From Oxyruncus cristatus (taxonomy: Eukaryota; Chordata; Aves; Passeriformes; Cotingidae): a stretch of DNA of 64,000 bases. The notes under the pieces are model-generated. The model worked only from the letters and a program-made list of their open reading frames with translations, was not told the DNA's origin and did not search any database. The position numbers and the translations under genes were made by a program. The stretch covers positions 1,201,033-1,265,032 of the forward strand of contig VXAY01002056.1 of NCBI GenBank assembly GCA_013399855.1, written 5' to 3'. Below, in pieces: positions 49,663 through 62,500 of this stretch. The number at the start of each line of letters is the position of its first letter. Position 1 is the first letter of the stretch.

Positions 49663-52600
49663 AATGGAAGTGAAATAGGAAGATGTGGCTGTGAGGAAGA
49701 GACTCATTTGATCAAATTATCCTTCAACCAGTGCTGGGCAAGAAGCAGACCCACAGATGAGAGTTACTGCTAATATGAATGTTAAGCCTATCACTGGAAG
49801 TCACACAGAAGAAAATCCGATGGGAAATAGACCTTAATGTACAGGACTGGAGTTAAGGTCTTTTAATTAAATTTAAAGATTTTCATCCTCATGGGAAAGG
49901 ATATAATTAGCTAATTTTTGACAACTATTTGACCTGAAGATGCTTGCACTATCAGACAGAGGAGTGCATTGAGAAGAACTAGTAGATTGTAATTTTGAGA
50001 TTTTTGGGAACTATTAATTATTCATATGACATCTTGTTTACTAACTGCTGGGATAATAAGATAGTAAACAAATATGAGCATCTTATGTAATAATAAAAAT
50101 GTGGTTTAAATTGGTGGTCAGACTCTAGGGCTGGCTTGAGCAAAGCAACCACAAAGTGTTCAGATCACTGTTACCATCCTTGTAAGGGGTATCAACTGTA
50201 CTCCAAAAAAGAAAGCAGACAAAATTTGTATTATGAAGTAATGCAGTGAAGATATGTGTTCTTTAACCTTAAGGAGACCCTGACTGTAAGAATTTGGCCA
50301 ATGCATAACTGTTTATACCCCTTTCAACTTCAGTGAAGTTAAACCAAAAGTGATTTTGGTCGCTGAGCTTTGGACAGCCAAGTCACATCCTAATTCCTTC
50401 TAGTTTAGAAAGAAACCTGTTACTTGATTTCAAAGTGGTGTTCAGTACACAGTGTGATAATCACTTCAATCTCTGTGCTGCAGAGGCAGCAGGCAGGGAT
50501 GTAGGCAGGTGCCAAGGGCTAGAACCCCAATTGCTGCACGCAGCATAAAGCCAGCAGGGGACAGAAGGTGGGTAAATAGGTAGAGAAACTAGATCCGTGT
50601 CCCTCAGCATGACAGGACAGGGTTCTTTTTATGAATTGGAGATTTACTATCAAACCCATTAATCTGTACATACTTTCATTTGTATCCTGTCTTAGTAGGT
50701 GTCAGTAGCCGTTTGGCCATCACCACAGGGCTGATATATTCATCCAGTGTGAAGGAGAAAAATCCCAAAGCCACTCTGAATTATTCTTGTAGGAACTGCT
50801 GTACAGGAGTAGGGAGCATGATAAAGATTTGGCTCTGTAGAAAAGAAAACTGTGTTTCATCATCTCAGAACTACCCACTTTAGAAACACGGGAAAGTACA
50901 GTACACTCAGAATACACCAAAAGGAGGTGTATTCCAAAGGAGATTATCTTCCAAGAAATCACATAATTAATGTAGTGGAGGTTGCTGTTGATTCCTGTGT
51001 GTGTTGCAAATGCTTTGAAGTGAGCTACATTTAAGCAAGTACACTAATGGTTTTATTGTAAGTGCTCAAAAAAGGAGGTAGTTTGTTTATTGAATAAATT
51101 TGCAGCTATTGTCATTTTAATCCTGAAAAATTGGTTTGGAAAAGGCACCTGGCTCTTCCAATGTGCAGATATAAAATGTGAAGAAGCAATTACAGACACC
51201 TTCTCCTTTCAGCAGGGATAATCTAAAAGTGAAGCATCTTTTGGAAGACTTCTGAAGACAGAAGCTTTGCAAGACAAATTCATTATCCTATTTTATTCTC
51301 AAATGCCTGGGTATTAGAAGTCTCCTCATCTGGATTCACAACCTGGTGAGAGGTTTCAAGCTTTCCTAATTAAATTTCCTTTCCATCAAAAAATAGAATA
51401 GTTGGGGGGTTTTTGTTTGTTTTGTTTTGGTGGTTTGTTTTTGGTTTTGTTGTTTTGTTNTTTTTTTTTTTTTTTTTTTTTTTAGTAGTTGCCATTCAGG
51501 CTCAGGTACAAAACTGAAGCAAAGCTACAGCTCTGAAGCTGCACTGCCAGACAAGTGCTTAGCTGTTAGAGGTGGCTCCAAGACAGAACTGAGAAGTCTG
51601 TCCCCACATTAGTCAGTTTTGGCACTACTGTGACTGCTGTATCTGCTTGGTGGCATCAGGAACTGGCTGCCTGTCCTTTTACTTTCTCCTCCCCACTCCC
51701 TGTCCATAACTTTGGATTTGTGAAGAGAAGCTATCCTATGACTGTTCTCTCGTAGTGAGAATGCTACAGGCAACCAGAATAGGAATATTCAAATCAGCTA
51801 GTGAGAACACATCTATGTTTTCTTCTGAACAAGCAAATTACTCAAGATATCCTTTTTTGCCCAAATTGAGAGGTTAGTGTAAAACACATACATGTATGCA
51901 GTTAAGGGTTGTTTTCAATCTCTGCCTGAGGGCCCAGACCAGCACAAATTATCTGTGAATGGACATAACTTACATTTAATTTGAGCAAGAGCTGTGAAAC
52001 AGGTAACTTCTCAGTTAGTTGACTCAGTCTTCATGCATTTGACCTACAGCAATCTTAGTGCCCATAAACTTAGGCTAAAGCAATGGGAAGACTACTAGGA
52101 AGAATTAATACTGTTGGCCTCTCTATGGCCAGACAGAGAACAAACCCAAACATTTATGAGTCTTTTTTGGGGGCTGAGAATTAGATGTTTTGTTGGCTAA
52201 AGTTCCAAAGATTGTAGTACAAACAAGACTCTAAATTTGAGAGTTACATTAGAATTTTAAAACATTAAAGATATTACCTATTGGTAATGCTGAAATGTTT
52301 TGTGACACTTTCAAGTTAGTTTTTTTCTTTTAATGCCTGTCAGGTTTTGGTAAGAATATTTGCAAAACAGTAAAAATTAAAGTGCACTCTAATGCTCTGT
52401 ACTCACTGTTAACTTCTGAAATATTTTTGTGCATTAATTTTAACAGTTACTTTACAAAACCACTTAACAAAATCTTGAATGGCAGAAAATGATTAAATAC
52501 TATTGATGTCATACCAGAGTTTCCCACATATTGGTATTGGTTCTTGGTGTGGAACAGCCCACTTCATTCCCTTCCTGATACGGCATCCACCCACAGTGCT

Positions 52601-52950
52601 TTTCTTCTAAAGGGAACAAACAGCTGGAAAACACATGAATGTTATTCTGTTTAAAATTCAAGTTAAATTTAACCAGTTGCCTGTGCTCTCAGACAGCTTC
52701 AGACCGAGAAACATAATGATACAGTACAGAACTGATGCTGAGTTTGAGGAGAAATTTCAAAAGGGAAGAGGTGCTTATTTTTTAGTATTTGTAGTAGTTT
52801 TCTAATTTTCCTGCTAAAACAATGCCTAGCAGCTGCTGGCACACTGCTAATGAACATACACATCAAGCATTGGGTTAATACACTTTAAAATACAAATGGT
52901 AACACTCTGCTATTCAGAAAGTAGAACCACAAAGAAGCTTAGTGATTTAT
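49663..52950. other. Noncoding stretch, no gene seen
   Basis: Frames reach 80 codons without domains. A GT-rich run (51401-51459) leads to one ambiguous base (51460) and T23 (51461-51483). Confidence 0.5.
51461..51483. repeat. T23 homopolymer preceded by TTTTG-type repeat
   Basis: The GGGGGGTTTTTGTTTG and TTTTGTTG stretch from 51402 passes into T23 after an N at 51460, so base calls here are uncertain. Confidence 0.85.
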
Positions 52951-53065
52951 CACAGAATCCTAGAATGGTTTGTGTTGGAAGGGACCTTAAAGATGGTTTA
53001 GTTCTGAGCCCCCTGCCATAAGCAGGGACACTTTCCACCAGACCAGGTGAAACCTTACCTAGAAC
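52951..53065 (-). mobile_element. CR1 LINE, 3' end, short
   Basis: The + strand shows CACAGAATCCTAGAATGGTT, TGTGTTGGAAGGGACCTTAA, AGATGGTTTAGTTCTGAGCC, CCCTGCCATAAGCAGGGACA and CTTTCCACCAGACCAGGT, the classic reverse-complemented start of avian CR1 3' ends. Two ATTCT-type terminal units are visible (CAGAATCCTAGAATGG). Only about 100 bases remain, and similarity fades after the ACCAGGT block. Confidence 0.93.
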
Positions 53066-55400
53066 CTCATTTTGTATCTTAAATATCACTGATTTCTTCA
53101 TTGCTGTGCCCTTGTTGGCCACAACCATTTCTGGGCCAACTGTACAATTTTGGCTAAGGCAGAATTCTGTGCTGGGTAGGATCTGCCAGCACACCCACAC
53201 TGCAGCACCTGTGGCTTTGATGTCTAGGGACAAGAAAGGCTTTCTGTCCCGTGGAACTCCTCATCAGGGCAGTAGAACTATGAGGGATGCAAGAAAAGCC
53301 AAATGCACTGTGTATGTTATACCTGAGGCTCACTCCAGAAGAGGTCTTTGTATCAGTGTCATTTTAGGGAAACGTCTCCTCTTTTTTTTTTCCCGATCTC
53401 GTGGTGCAATGTGTGTACTGAACAGCACAGTGCACAGTTTTGGGGCAGGTGATTTTCTTCACCACACACTCTACTTGTAGATCAGGATATTTGCCAGGGA
53501 ATTTGCCTTGATCTACTGAAAGCCTAAGAAAATCAAATAAATCTGAGCAATTCTTCAGTTGCCCTGGAATGGGTACTACCCCTGGTGATTCCTAGAAGCC
53601 CTATAAGTCAGGAGCTTTATGTGTTAGAAGATTTGCTCAGGCCAGAAAACTTCCAAATAGCCAAAGTATCTACTTGTAGGACCAGAGAATCAGAATGAAA
53701 ACAGAATACTGAGATAGAACTAACTTCATTAACTCAGAAAAAAAAAAAAAAAAAGGAAACAAATTGATACAGTATTTAAACCAGAAAATCACTATAATGA
53801 CAAATGACAACCCTGTAGCCTGCAAAATCTGCTAATAAAGTGTCTGCTGTGGTTGTTATTAAAACTAAACTTATGATCCATGATTATCTAACCATTAAAC
53901 ATAAGTGGGGACTAAACTGGATATCTGTGTCAGATGATATTTCAATGCTGCATGGACTGAGAAAATTACTCATCAAACTTGATTTCTGATGCCTCCCTTC
54001 TCTGAAGATTAGCCCCCTAAGGAGTTTACAGGCATTTGGAAAGATTCCATCCTCCCCCCCTTTGTGTCCTCTTTCTCTTCAGTAATTACACTGTAAGCTT
54101 TAAGTTTAATTTGTAGACCTTTAAAAATGGTTTATGTAGAATAGCTGTGCCGTGAGGAGGTGGCTGAGTGCAGAGCAATTCTGTGTTGGCAGAGGAGCAC
54201 CACTCCTACTTGGGTGTAATTATTTTTGTCCAGGTGAAATTTCCTGGACCTGTAACAGCAACAGTACAGGTCCCTCCATCAGTCAGGTTGTTCAAATACA
54301 TGCACACTTTTGCCAGTGTTACATCAGCTAAAATAAAGTTAAAAGCAAAAGGCACATTTGACTGAGACAGTAGTTGGCACATTAGGCTTTCTTTTTGATT
54401 GATGTGTGATACGTTTTTTGTTGTCAAGAAAATTGTTTGCACCATTTGACTAATGGGATGGATAGTCTGTTTAGGAGAGAAAATAGACACATATGGCAAT
54501 GGAAAAAAAGCTCTTATTTTTCTGGATTACTGCCCACATGCCAACAAAATGCTGCATATGTCTTCAGTTCCAACCTCAACTGGCTTCCACTGTAGCCAAC
54601 AGAATTGAAGATGGTGAAAGTGGTTATGGCAAGAACGGAGCCTCATTTACGGAGACCAGCAAGCTACATGAATGCTGTGCATTTATTCCTGCTCTTAGAA
54701 TGGGAAAAAGTAAGATCAATTTATGTTCTGTTAAATTCATGCCTGGCCTTTCACCACTTGATTTCTTTTTAGAGGCTACTGGCTTTTCCTCTGTTAACAA
54801 ATACCCTATTAGCCAAAAAGTCCAGAGCTGACCCTCAGATGACGAGGCTGCAAATATAAAACCAAACCCCTCTTTTACCAATGTATGAAAAAGTGTCATA
54901 TTAAGTATTAATTGCACAATATGAAAGCACTTGAAAGTAACAGAGTGTTTAGATTTTCTGCGTAGCTCAGGGGTTTTCTGGTGTGCTCACTATAAAAAAA
55001 AGCGTAACACTGGAGAATATTTTTTTTATTATTTTTTTCTCCCCTCTCTGAATCAGGCAAAAAATTCAGAAATTAGTAACTTTTGTTGCCTGGCTCAGTG
55101 GCAGTGCCAGCTCTTTGCTGCTCTCAGCCTTCTTTTAGTAGGGCATACAAGAGACTGGAGGAGGTTCTCACCAAAACAGTTTTGTTCTGTTGTGGACTTT
55201 TATCTGCTGAGACCTGAGATGGGTTGACAGTGGCTGGACAGCTAACCTGAGTAGCTCTGAGTGTGTAACTTGGAGGAGAAAGTATCTGCCTGCATTAAAT
55301 TACACCCTCAAACCATTCAGATTTGTTCTCCAATTTCTACATAGCAATCATCCAAATTGCAGAGCCAAAGGTTTTGTGAATAATGTGCAAAGTACAACCA
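53066..55400. other. Noncoding stretch, no gene seen
   Basis: The A17 run at 53738-53754 is the only simple repeat of note. Opposed frames at 54493-54831 (+) and 54624-54917 (-) and the 124-codon frame at 53106-53480 match nothing I know. Confidence 0.5.
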
Positions 55401-55800
55401 GCATTCTTTTAAAAAACCTAAGAGTCAATAAAGTATTCATGCTTTCTGGAATGAAGCTGGGCCTCTATATATCATTGATCCTTTATTAATGATTTCATTT
55501 TAACTACCGCTATCCTGATTCACAAAGGAAGCATTTTCCATTTTCCATGTTAAATATCCAAAGGGAGAATTTTCTGCTTACAGAAAAAGTAATTTCACAG
55601 ATGACCACAATTGCTGAGGGCCACATTCAGAAAATGATCTTCTCTTCCTCCCTTTCTCCAATAGTTCCTGTCCTTGTTCATTAGCCATTCACAGCAAGAG
55701 GTGAAGCAAGCTTTATGAAACACTGTAATTGGGTGTCTCCTGCTGATGCCACATTAATATGTCATTAGACTAATATCTTTTACTGACGCACAGATATGGT
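55400..55800. promoter_or_regulatory. Candidate conserved noncoding element
   Basis: It contains AGTATTCATGC, GATCCTTTATTAATGATTTC, CACATTAATATGTCATTAGA and ACTAATATC, homeodomain- and POU-like cores spread over 350 bases, with no repeat or credible frame. Weak evidence. Confidence 0.2.
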
Positions 55801-56442
55801 TTTCAGAGTAGATCTGGAAACTTGACAGGCTGGATATTGTATTTTAAAGGAATGAAATGGTTTATAAATTTTTTTATTTAAAAATTTCTTGATTTGCAGG
55901 GTGCTTTAAAATCTGGCTGAGACCCTGCCATGTTATTGCGTCACTATGGAGAGCAGGTTGCCAAAACCACATGTGGAGCTTTGGGCACAATGGTGGTAAG
56001 TGCTACTCAGCATCCATCCAAGCGAAAACAGTGCAAAGACTTTATACTCCAAGCCCCCCTATTCCCTGCGAGCGGGTCAGCTACAAAGTGACTGCAGCAC
56101 ATGCTGCGTGGGTTTGGACATTCCTGACAGGAGGACGCACTGTCAGAGAAATTTCCTTTTCTCCTTAAAGTCATCAGGCAGCAAGCACTCCTAACAAAGA
56201 CATCACCCAAAGTTTGATTGCCTTGTGTTAGTCCATTTGCAGTCTTTCTTCCAGTCTGATGTAAAAGTGGACCAGAGCTGTAGTGTTGAACTGTGACTGT
56301 GTTGGGTTTCTTCTAGCACAGGAATACTTGGTTCAAGTCTTATATTAATCAGAAATGGTCTCAGACTAGACACTTTGAAGTGTTTATGTATATTGCTCCT
56401 TTTTCGCAAAAAAATCTGAATGGGAAAATTGTTTAAGGTAGA

Positions 56443-56470
56443 TTTTTTTTTTTTCTTTTGTTGTTGTGTT

Positions 56471-56515
<45 letters not shown>
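56443..56515. repeat. T12, TTG repeat, then T44 homopolymer
   Basis: T12 (56443-56454) and a CTTTTGTTGTTGTGTTG bridge lead to an uninterrupted T44 (56472-56515). The minus-strand polylysine frame across it is an artefact. The tract ends in TTTTTAG and so also resembles an extreme splice acceptor. Confidence 0.9.
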
Positions 56516-56518
<3 letters not shown>

Positions 56519-57257
56519 TGACTGGCAGATGGAGAACCTCTTTTCAAGTGAGTTTGGAGCATGGACACTCTCTTAAAGAAAAGAAAGAAAACAGAGAGAA
56601 GTACAAAGAGAACTTGAAGAGCCCTGTGCTCCCAAAGGGCTGCCTGCCCCTCCTTTTAGCAGCTTTTGAGGTGAGTTCTGTTTGAATGATTTTGGCATGT
56701 TTTTATGCTGAAGAGAAATGTGTCGCTAAGCAACATTTAGCAGAGTGTAAGCACATGGAAGTTGCGTTTGGTACTTTACGTAGCTGTGTCTCCTTTCATC
56801 CCACATTCTGTTAGTAAGATAAAAGGTCCGTCTAGGAGTTGATACAGGATCAAGGTGTGTAGTGGGAATGGTACAGAGATCAGAAGCTGAGCTCTTTCAA
56901 AGCTAAATGGGCCACAGCAAAGACTAGAAGCTAAACACAATAAAAGACTCGATCACAAAGCCATGTAAGTGTTCTCTCTCCTTTAAACTATGTCTTCCCT
57001 GTTGTGACTGGGGCACTGTTTAATTTCTTCAAGTGATAATGAGAATAAAAAAAATCTATTTAAAGTGTTTAAGGGAATGAATCTCACATTTGAAATAAAT
57101 ATGTTTTCATGAAGAGTAGAATAGACTTTTTATGAGAAGTTAATTGGGTGAACAGAAAACATATTGAGAACACAGGTACAAGTTTTGCCACTCATGAAAC
57201 TTTATCCAGAGACTTGCAGCCTGAAAACATTCATGTAATTTTTAGTTTCTGTTCCAG

Positions 57258-57503
57258 ATTGTCATGAAGTATAATGAGAATAAAGAGACTATTAGGAGAG
57301 GACTGGTGTCCAACATAGCTGATCTCCCTACATTTTGTGCTCTAATACAGTGCCTGTATCAGACAGAGTACCCAAGGCTTGATGTAGTAGCCAGTCTGAT
57401 TTGGCATTACAGAAATGTAAACCAGAAACAAACAAGTCCATTCTGGACAGAGGTCTTACAAAATCCAGATCATAGAGTAGCAAGTTTACCTTCCCCCTTC
57501 TGA
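57258..57503 (+). other. Exon-like segment: acceptor followed by 81-codon frame (unproven)
   Basis: AGTTTCTGTTCCAG ends at 57257. From 57258 one frame runs IVMKYNENKETIRRGLVSNI, continues without a stop through SLIWHYRNVNQKQTSPFW, and ends at TGA 57501-57503. The translation looks protein-like and is not low-complexity, yet it matches no family I know. An internal donor-like AAT|GTAAAC occurs at 57415. It could be a terminal exon, a fossil exon or chance; a minus-strand frame of similar length overlaps it. Confidence 0.15.
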
Positions 57504-58655
57504 GTATCAGGAGATGCTCTGTGAAGGCAAGATCCCAGCACCATTTGAGAGCAAGCAGAGTGTCTGCATTCAATTCTCTGATGTTCTGACATCCTGAAAG
57601 TTAAGGACCTTTTCAGACATGACACCTTTGTATTTCCTTAAACCTTTGCCATTCTCTGGTGGCAGAAAGATGAGAAGAGGCCCTGAGTGCTCTCAAGCCA
57701 ACTGTATAGTAATAATTTGGAGTTATTCCTGAATCTAAGTCACTAAGTCTAGCTTTAGACTTGATAGCAACACAAGGAAGCTTCTGAGAAATACTTTAGC
57801 CAGCTGTAAATCAAAGAAACCCTAATTAACCTTTGTAGTCTTAGGGAGCAGGGGAGTATAGAATATACTAATATATAGGTTATAGAATAGCTTCCTCCTA
57901 GTTATGATGTGCTGTCCCATAGTAATTATAGTGTAAATGAACCTGAGGACCATAGCATGAGCTTTGATACATCTTCATTCACCCTATATAAATTTAAAAA
58001 AAATCACATAAGTCTGTAATTCAAATGATGAAGAGACCCAAAGTGATTATAACCAATGATATAACCAATGAGGGCAACTGCAACTAGTAGTGCAGCGTTT
58101 AACTGTTCAATATATGTGTAAATACACTCAAACCTTACAAAATAGGTTTAACAAGTCTTTAAATTCAGGTAAATAGTAAAACTCTGCGAAGTCAGCGTTT
58201 AGCCTTTTAGCTTATCACATCGGTGTGTGTTTATTGTGAAGTCTGTGTGTTAGGGCTTTTTTTGTGACAGAGCTTGATATGAAAATCCAAGGCCCTTGAA
58301 AAGTTATTGAAAAAACGGTGTCCAACATAACTGAAACATAGCTGCAGATACTGTAGTTGGTTTTCCTTAGATTATAAACTTGAGTTAGGGGGAGACTATG
58401 TTACTCTTGATAAAACACCTGCCCCGTGCATTGTATCCAGTTACATTCCTATGCTTTTTGGTCCTTTTATAATAAAAAATAATCTCACTAATGTAGCTCT
58501 TTAGAATTTGTCAATAGAAAAAGCACATAGTAAAAAACATTTTTCTTTTGCAATAGTATGTATGATCCCTTTTCTATTTGGAGATGAGAATTTGGTAGAG
58601 GTATCATTACATATTTAAATGTGTGGATTTGCTTCTGTGGTCAAGATGAAAAGGT

Positions 58656-58672
58656 AAAAAAAAAAAAAAAAA
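58656..58672. repeat. A17 homopolymer
   Basis: An uninterrupted run of 17 A. Confidence 0.9.
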
Positions 58673-58859
58673 TTATAGTATGTAATGTCTTTCAGACAGT
58701 TATCAAATATGTTAATTCCAGAGAGATGTTTGACCTGAATTTATATCTGCTGCATGGATTAGGTTTCATTCATTATAAATTAATTGAGGAACAATTAACT
58801 GGTGTTGAAGGCATTCATTTCTTTCAGCTGTTTTTTAAATTTGGCTATTTTGGTCTATA

Positions 58860-59240
58860 GCATAATATATAAGAAGAAAATATTATTGCTTTTTAACAAT
58901 TTTGTGCAAATAAATTACAAAATTAATTGCTGGCTGCATTGTAATTAGGGAGATGTCAAGTACAAACCTTTGTTTTTGGAGGTTTATAAATCGGTTATAC
59001 AAACTCTCTCCAAACACAGTAAATAAATTAATTAATTAGCAGACATTGTCTTAGCTGATGAGCATGTTTATTTGCATCTTTAATGGTCTCAGGAGTCTTA
59101 ATCATTTAACATATTCTTTGTGCTTTGAGATCCTTGAAGAATGGACTCGATAAAGTGCAAAGTATTGTTGTTATTATCTTTAATTCATTCATTTTAACTA
59201 TATATGCCATGAGGGTTGTTTCAGCCAGTTAGTTGTGTGT
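58860..59240. promoter_or_regulatory. Candidate conserved noncoding element with octamer and TAATTA cluster
   Basis: A perfect POU octamer ATTTGCAT is at 59070-59077. TAATTA-type cores occur at AAAATTAATTGC (about 58919), TGTAATTAGGG (about 58940) and AAATTAATTAATTAGC (about 59025-59040). TTAATCATTTAAC (about 59099) follows. Site density is high over 200 bases and no frame or repeat explains it. SOX-like ATTGTT stretches (near 59043 and 59164) are also present. Confidence 0.35.
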
Positions 59241-59518
59241 GCTAGATCCCATGATTAGCAAATGTCTCATGGAAATTATTAAAGATTCAGCTGAGATCTG
59301 GTGACCACTTACTTTGAGAAGCAGAAGAGGTGGAAAGCATCCCTTTAAGGAGAAAGATGAACCACTGCCTGCTTGGAGGATTTAAGAATTGGAAGGAAGG
59401 ATTTTGGTTGTATATAACATAAACTTGAAAAGCCTGGTTAAAAACATAGTCATATAAATTTATTTATCTATTCTTATAGATATCTAGAAGACAAATATAT
59501 ACATACACTATGAAAACA

Positions 59519-59533
59519 ACACACACACACACA
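59519..59533. repeat. Short (AC)n microsatellite
   Basis: Seven AC units and a final A, next to further AT-rich sequence. Confidence 0.75.
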
Positions 59534-62500
59534 TAAATAGGGTCCATCATTTGCCAGTTGTATTGAATCATCAGATTAAACCTCTTAAGCAGATGCCAGT
59601 TTCATATCATAATTAAGCTGCTAAATATGGCTGTTACTTCCTTTTTCCTCTCCTCTACTTCCAGCTGTGTTCCTGGGCATATTGTTAGCTTTGATCTGAG
59701 CTTGACATGGTCCCTCTTGCAGCAGTGTGAGCTGGTTCGGGCTGCTGAAGATGACGGGAAGCAGTCCATTTTTGGAGGGCAAGATTCATTTTCTGCAGTT
59801 TTAGATACGTGAACCAAGCCACTGTGGGGCCAGAACAAGGACTGGAGCAGTCAGATGAACAGAGGTGTGAATGTAGATTAGCTTAATTCCGATGTCATGT
59901 TTTACTGTGGATTGGGAATAGTCTCTCTGTATTTGGTGGTGGGAGCCAGACCTTCCCAAAAAGTAGAGAAGTCTCAGGCTGGGTGCAAGTCCCCTTCTTT
60001 ACTGACTACAGAGGAAAAATCAGGTGAAAACACTTTTTTAACATTCAGTGCCTCAAGTTAGATCATTCTAATGTAGGATAAACAAAATCTTGCTTAAATA
60101 AAAAGTACATATTTTCCTTGGATTTTAGGATTTAAGTTAAAGAGGAATGTGGCCATTTCTCTTGGGCTTTAAACCCAAAAATAGCATGTAAAATGTTCAT
60201 CAAGTTTTCTTTGAAAGCTATTTAAACATCTGAAAAAAAAAAAAAAGGAAGATGTATTGTTATTTAGAGCTCCTTGGAAAATCTCCAAGCTTTAATTGCA
60301 CTTCACTTTCATTTCAGCAAGAATGAATCTGAATGAAAATGTCTCTGTCCTGTGGTGCTCTTTCATTCTCCATTTAAGTTCCTGCAAAACAGTGCACTGG
60401 TGAAGCCAAGCTCAGCCAGACTCTGTTGATTTAGACATCTCTTTTGGCTCCTGGCTGATACTCTCTTGTTTTGAGACTAGATCAAAAGCACGTTTGAAAG
60501 TAGTAATGTCAGTTTTCGTAAATATCATAACCAACATGTTCTACATGTCTAAATTTAAAAGAGAGTTGTATGATAAGTTATTGTTAAAGTTATAGGTAGT
60601 ACACATTCTCACCAACAGTAGCCAGTCAGCAAAATAGAAATGATTCAATTCTTGTATTTATTTTCCTATGTTCTGTCAGAGTCCAGTGACAAATCTTTCA
60701 TATTTTTGTGTATTTTGTGTGTGTGTTAAAGGAATCCAGGGAATATTTTATGGAACTTTTAATTTTGAAGTTTGCTCATTACTGACTGAGAAAAAAAATC
60801 TCTAAGATGCATTCAGATTGTCAGGTATTTCAAAGAGATATTAGTGTGTTGTTGAATGCAAGAATGTCTTCTGTATGCCTCACAAAATTTGAACCCGAAT
60901 ATGTAAGAAATGTCAATGTATATAGATTAAACAGATATATTTTTATTTTCTTTATGCAGTTATTTTTCTAGGATTTTTTCTAGTTCTGCTTGCTTCAAAA
61001 CTAGTAATCTCATTCTTGTTCCAGCCTTCCTGAAGCTTTATGACTGTTAAAACTTATTTATAAATGAGATGGATTTGCTTAAGTTTTACATAAAAGATAT
61101 TTTTTTGACCCATGTAACATCTAATGTTTTCATCACTGTAAATGAAGTAAATTCATCTTTTTGAAAAGTCTAAATGCACGACTACAAAGCTGTAGATGAC
61201 AATTCTTTTATAAGCTATCAATGCATTGTTCAGTTCATCTACATGCAGAGCTGGCAGTGGTAGTGGTATTCAAGAAGCATATGCGTGGGCTAATTGGATT
61301 TTCCATTTTGCATTACTTCATTGTTGAATGTGTGCAGGCTTAAAAGATTCAGGGTAATAAAACTAGCATAATGCTACATGTATATGATTACCTCTGTCTT
61401 GTCAATTACTTAATCCCAGAGTTAATGTCATTTATTTTTCAGATGTGAGAATGAACCATCATCTATCAAAATATTAAACTGATTCTCATGCTACAGTATT
61501 GATTGGCAGAACTCAAGTGTCCTTAAAGATTTTTTTTTTTTTTTTTTTTAGTTTGAAAATTCATGCAACAAGTTCTGGTTGTGCTTAGTATATGGCTTTT
61601 CTCCTATGACATACTGTTTGAACAACAGGGTGGGTGATGGCAGCTAAAGAATGTTTTTAAGGTTGTCTTTTTTTGCTAAACCCCTTGGTAGATGAACATT
61701 AACAGTAGTTAGAACTTGGGATTCTGTTGTGGGAGCACTGATTTGTCTTATTTCTCTCTCTTAATGACTACAAGTTTTTAAGATGCACAGCATATGGAGA
61801 AAAAAACCCACTAAATATGAAAAAGAAAAATAGACTATGAGAATTGAGGTGGGCTGAGACATTCAGGCACTTATTTTCACTGAAATTCAGAATCTAGGGC
61901 TTGGACACCAGAATTCAGTGGAAACCTTTGAAGCTGCTCTCCTTATTTTTGGTTACTCCCATTTTGAAGATACTGTAAGGATTAATATTGCATAGCAGCA
62001 TAACAAAGAATCTTATCCAGCAGTGAAAAATGGATGGAAAAGCGTCAGTAAGGCAACAGAGACATTTAATCTGGGTAGTAATTACAGTAGGGCAAAGAAG
62101 CTGGTTCTGCCCTAAGCCCCACTTAACCAAGTGGAGCTGGAGTCTAGGAATAGACTTGCAGTATTTTCTGCATTTTTTTGTATCTTGTCTCCCTATTTTC
62201 TTTTTCCTTTTTGAAGGGGAGCTGTTTGCTAGTGGTATAATCATAGCTTTGTTTTATTGTGGTGAGACTGTCAAGTAACACCAGCAAGAGTCCAGAAAAA
62301 TCCCCAAAAGGCCACCCAGAGCATTCGTGCAAGTAATCAACAGAGATAAATTTAGCATGAAACATTTGGCAGTGTAAGCAGCAGATTGAGAACAATGGAT
62401 CTCTCCGGCTATGATAGTAGGGACTAGCTGCCCCCTATCCACTAATTATGTATGAAAATGAGGGTTGGGGCTTGCTAGCAGGATTAATTTCTTGGCAATT

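Noticed and set aside
56203..56568. 121-codon minus-strand frame with polylysine
   Set aside because: It is open only because it crosses T44 and the neighbouring TTG repeat.
56518..56685. 55-codon frame after T44-AG with a GAG|GTGAGT donor
   Set aside because: The acceptor tract is a simple homopolymer and the peptide is lysine-rich and unrecognised; no partner exon.
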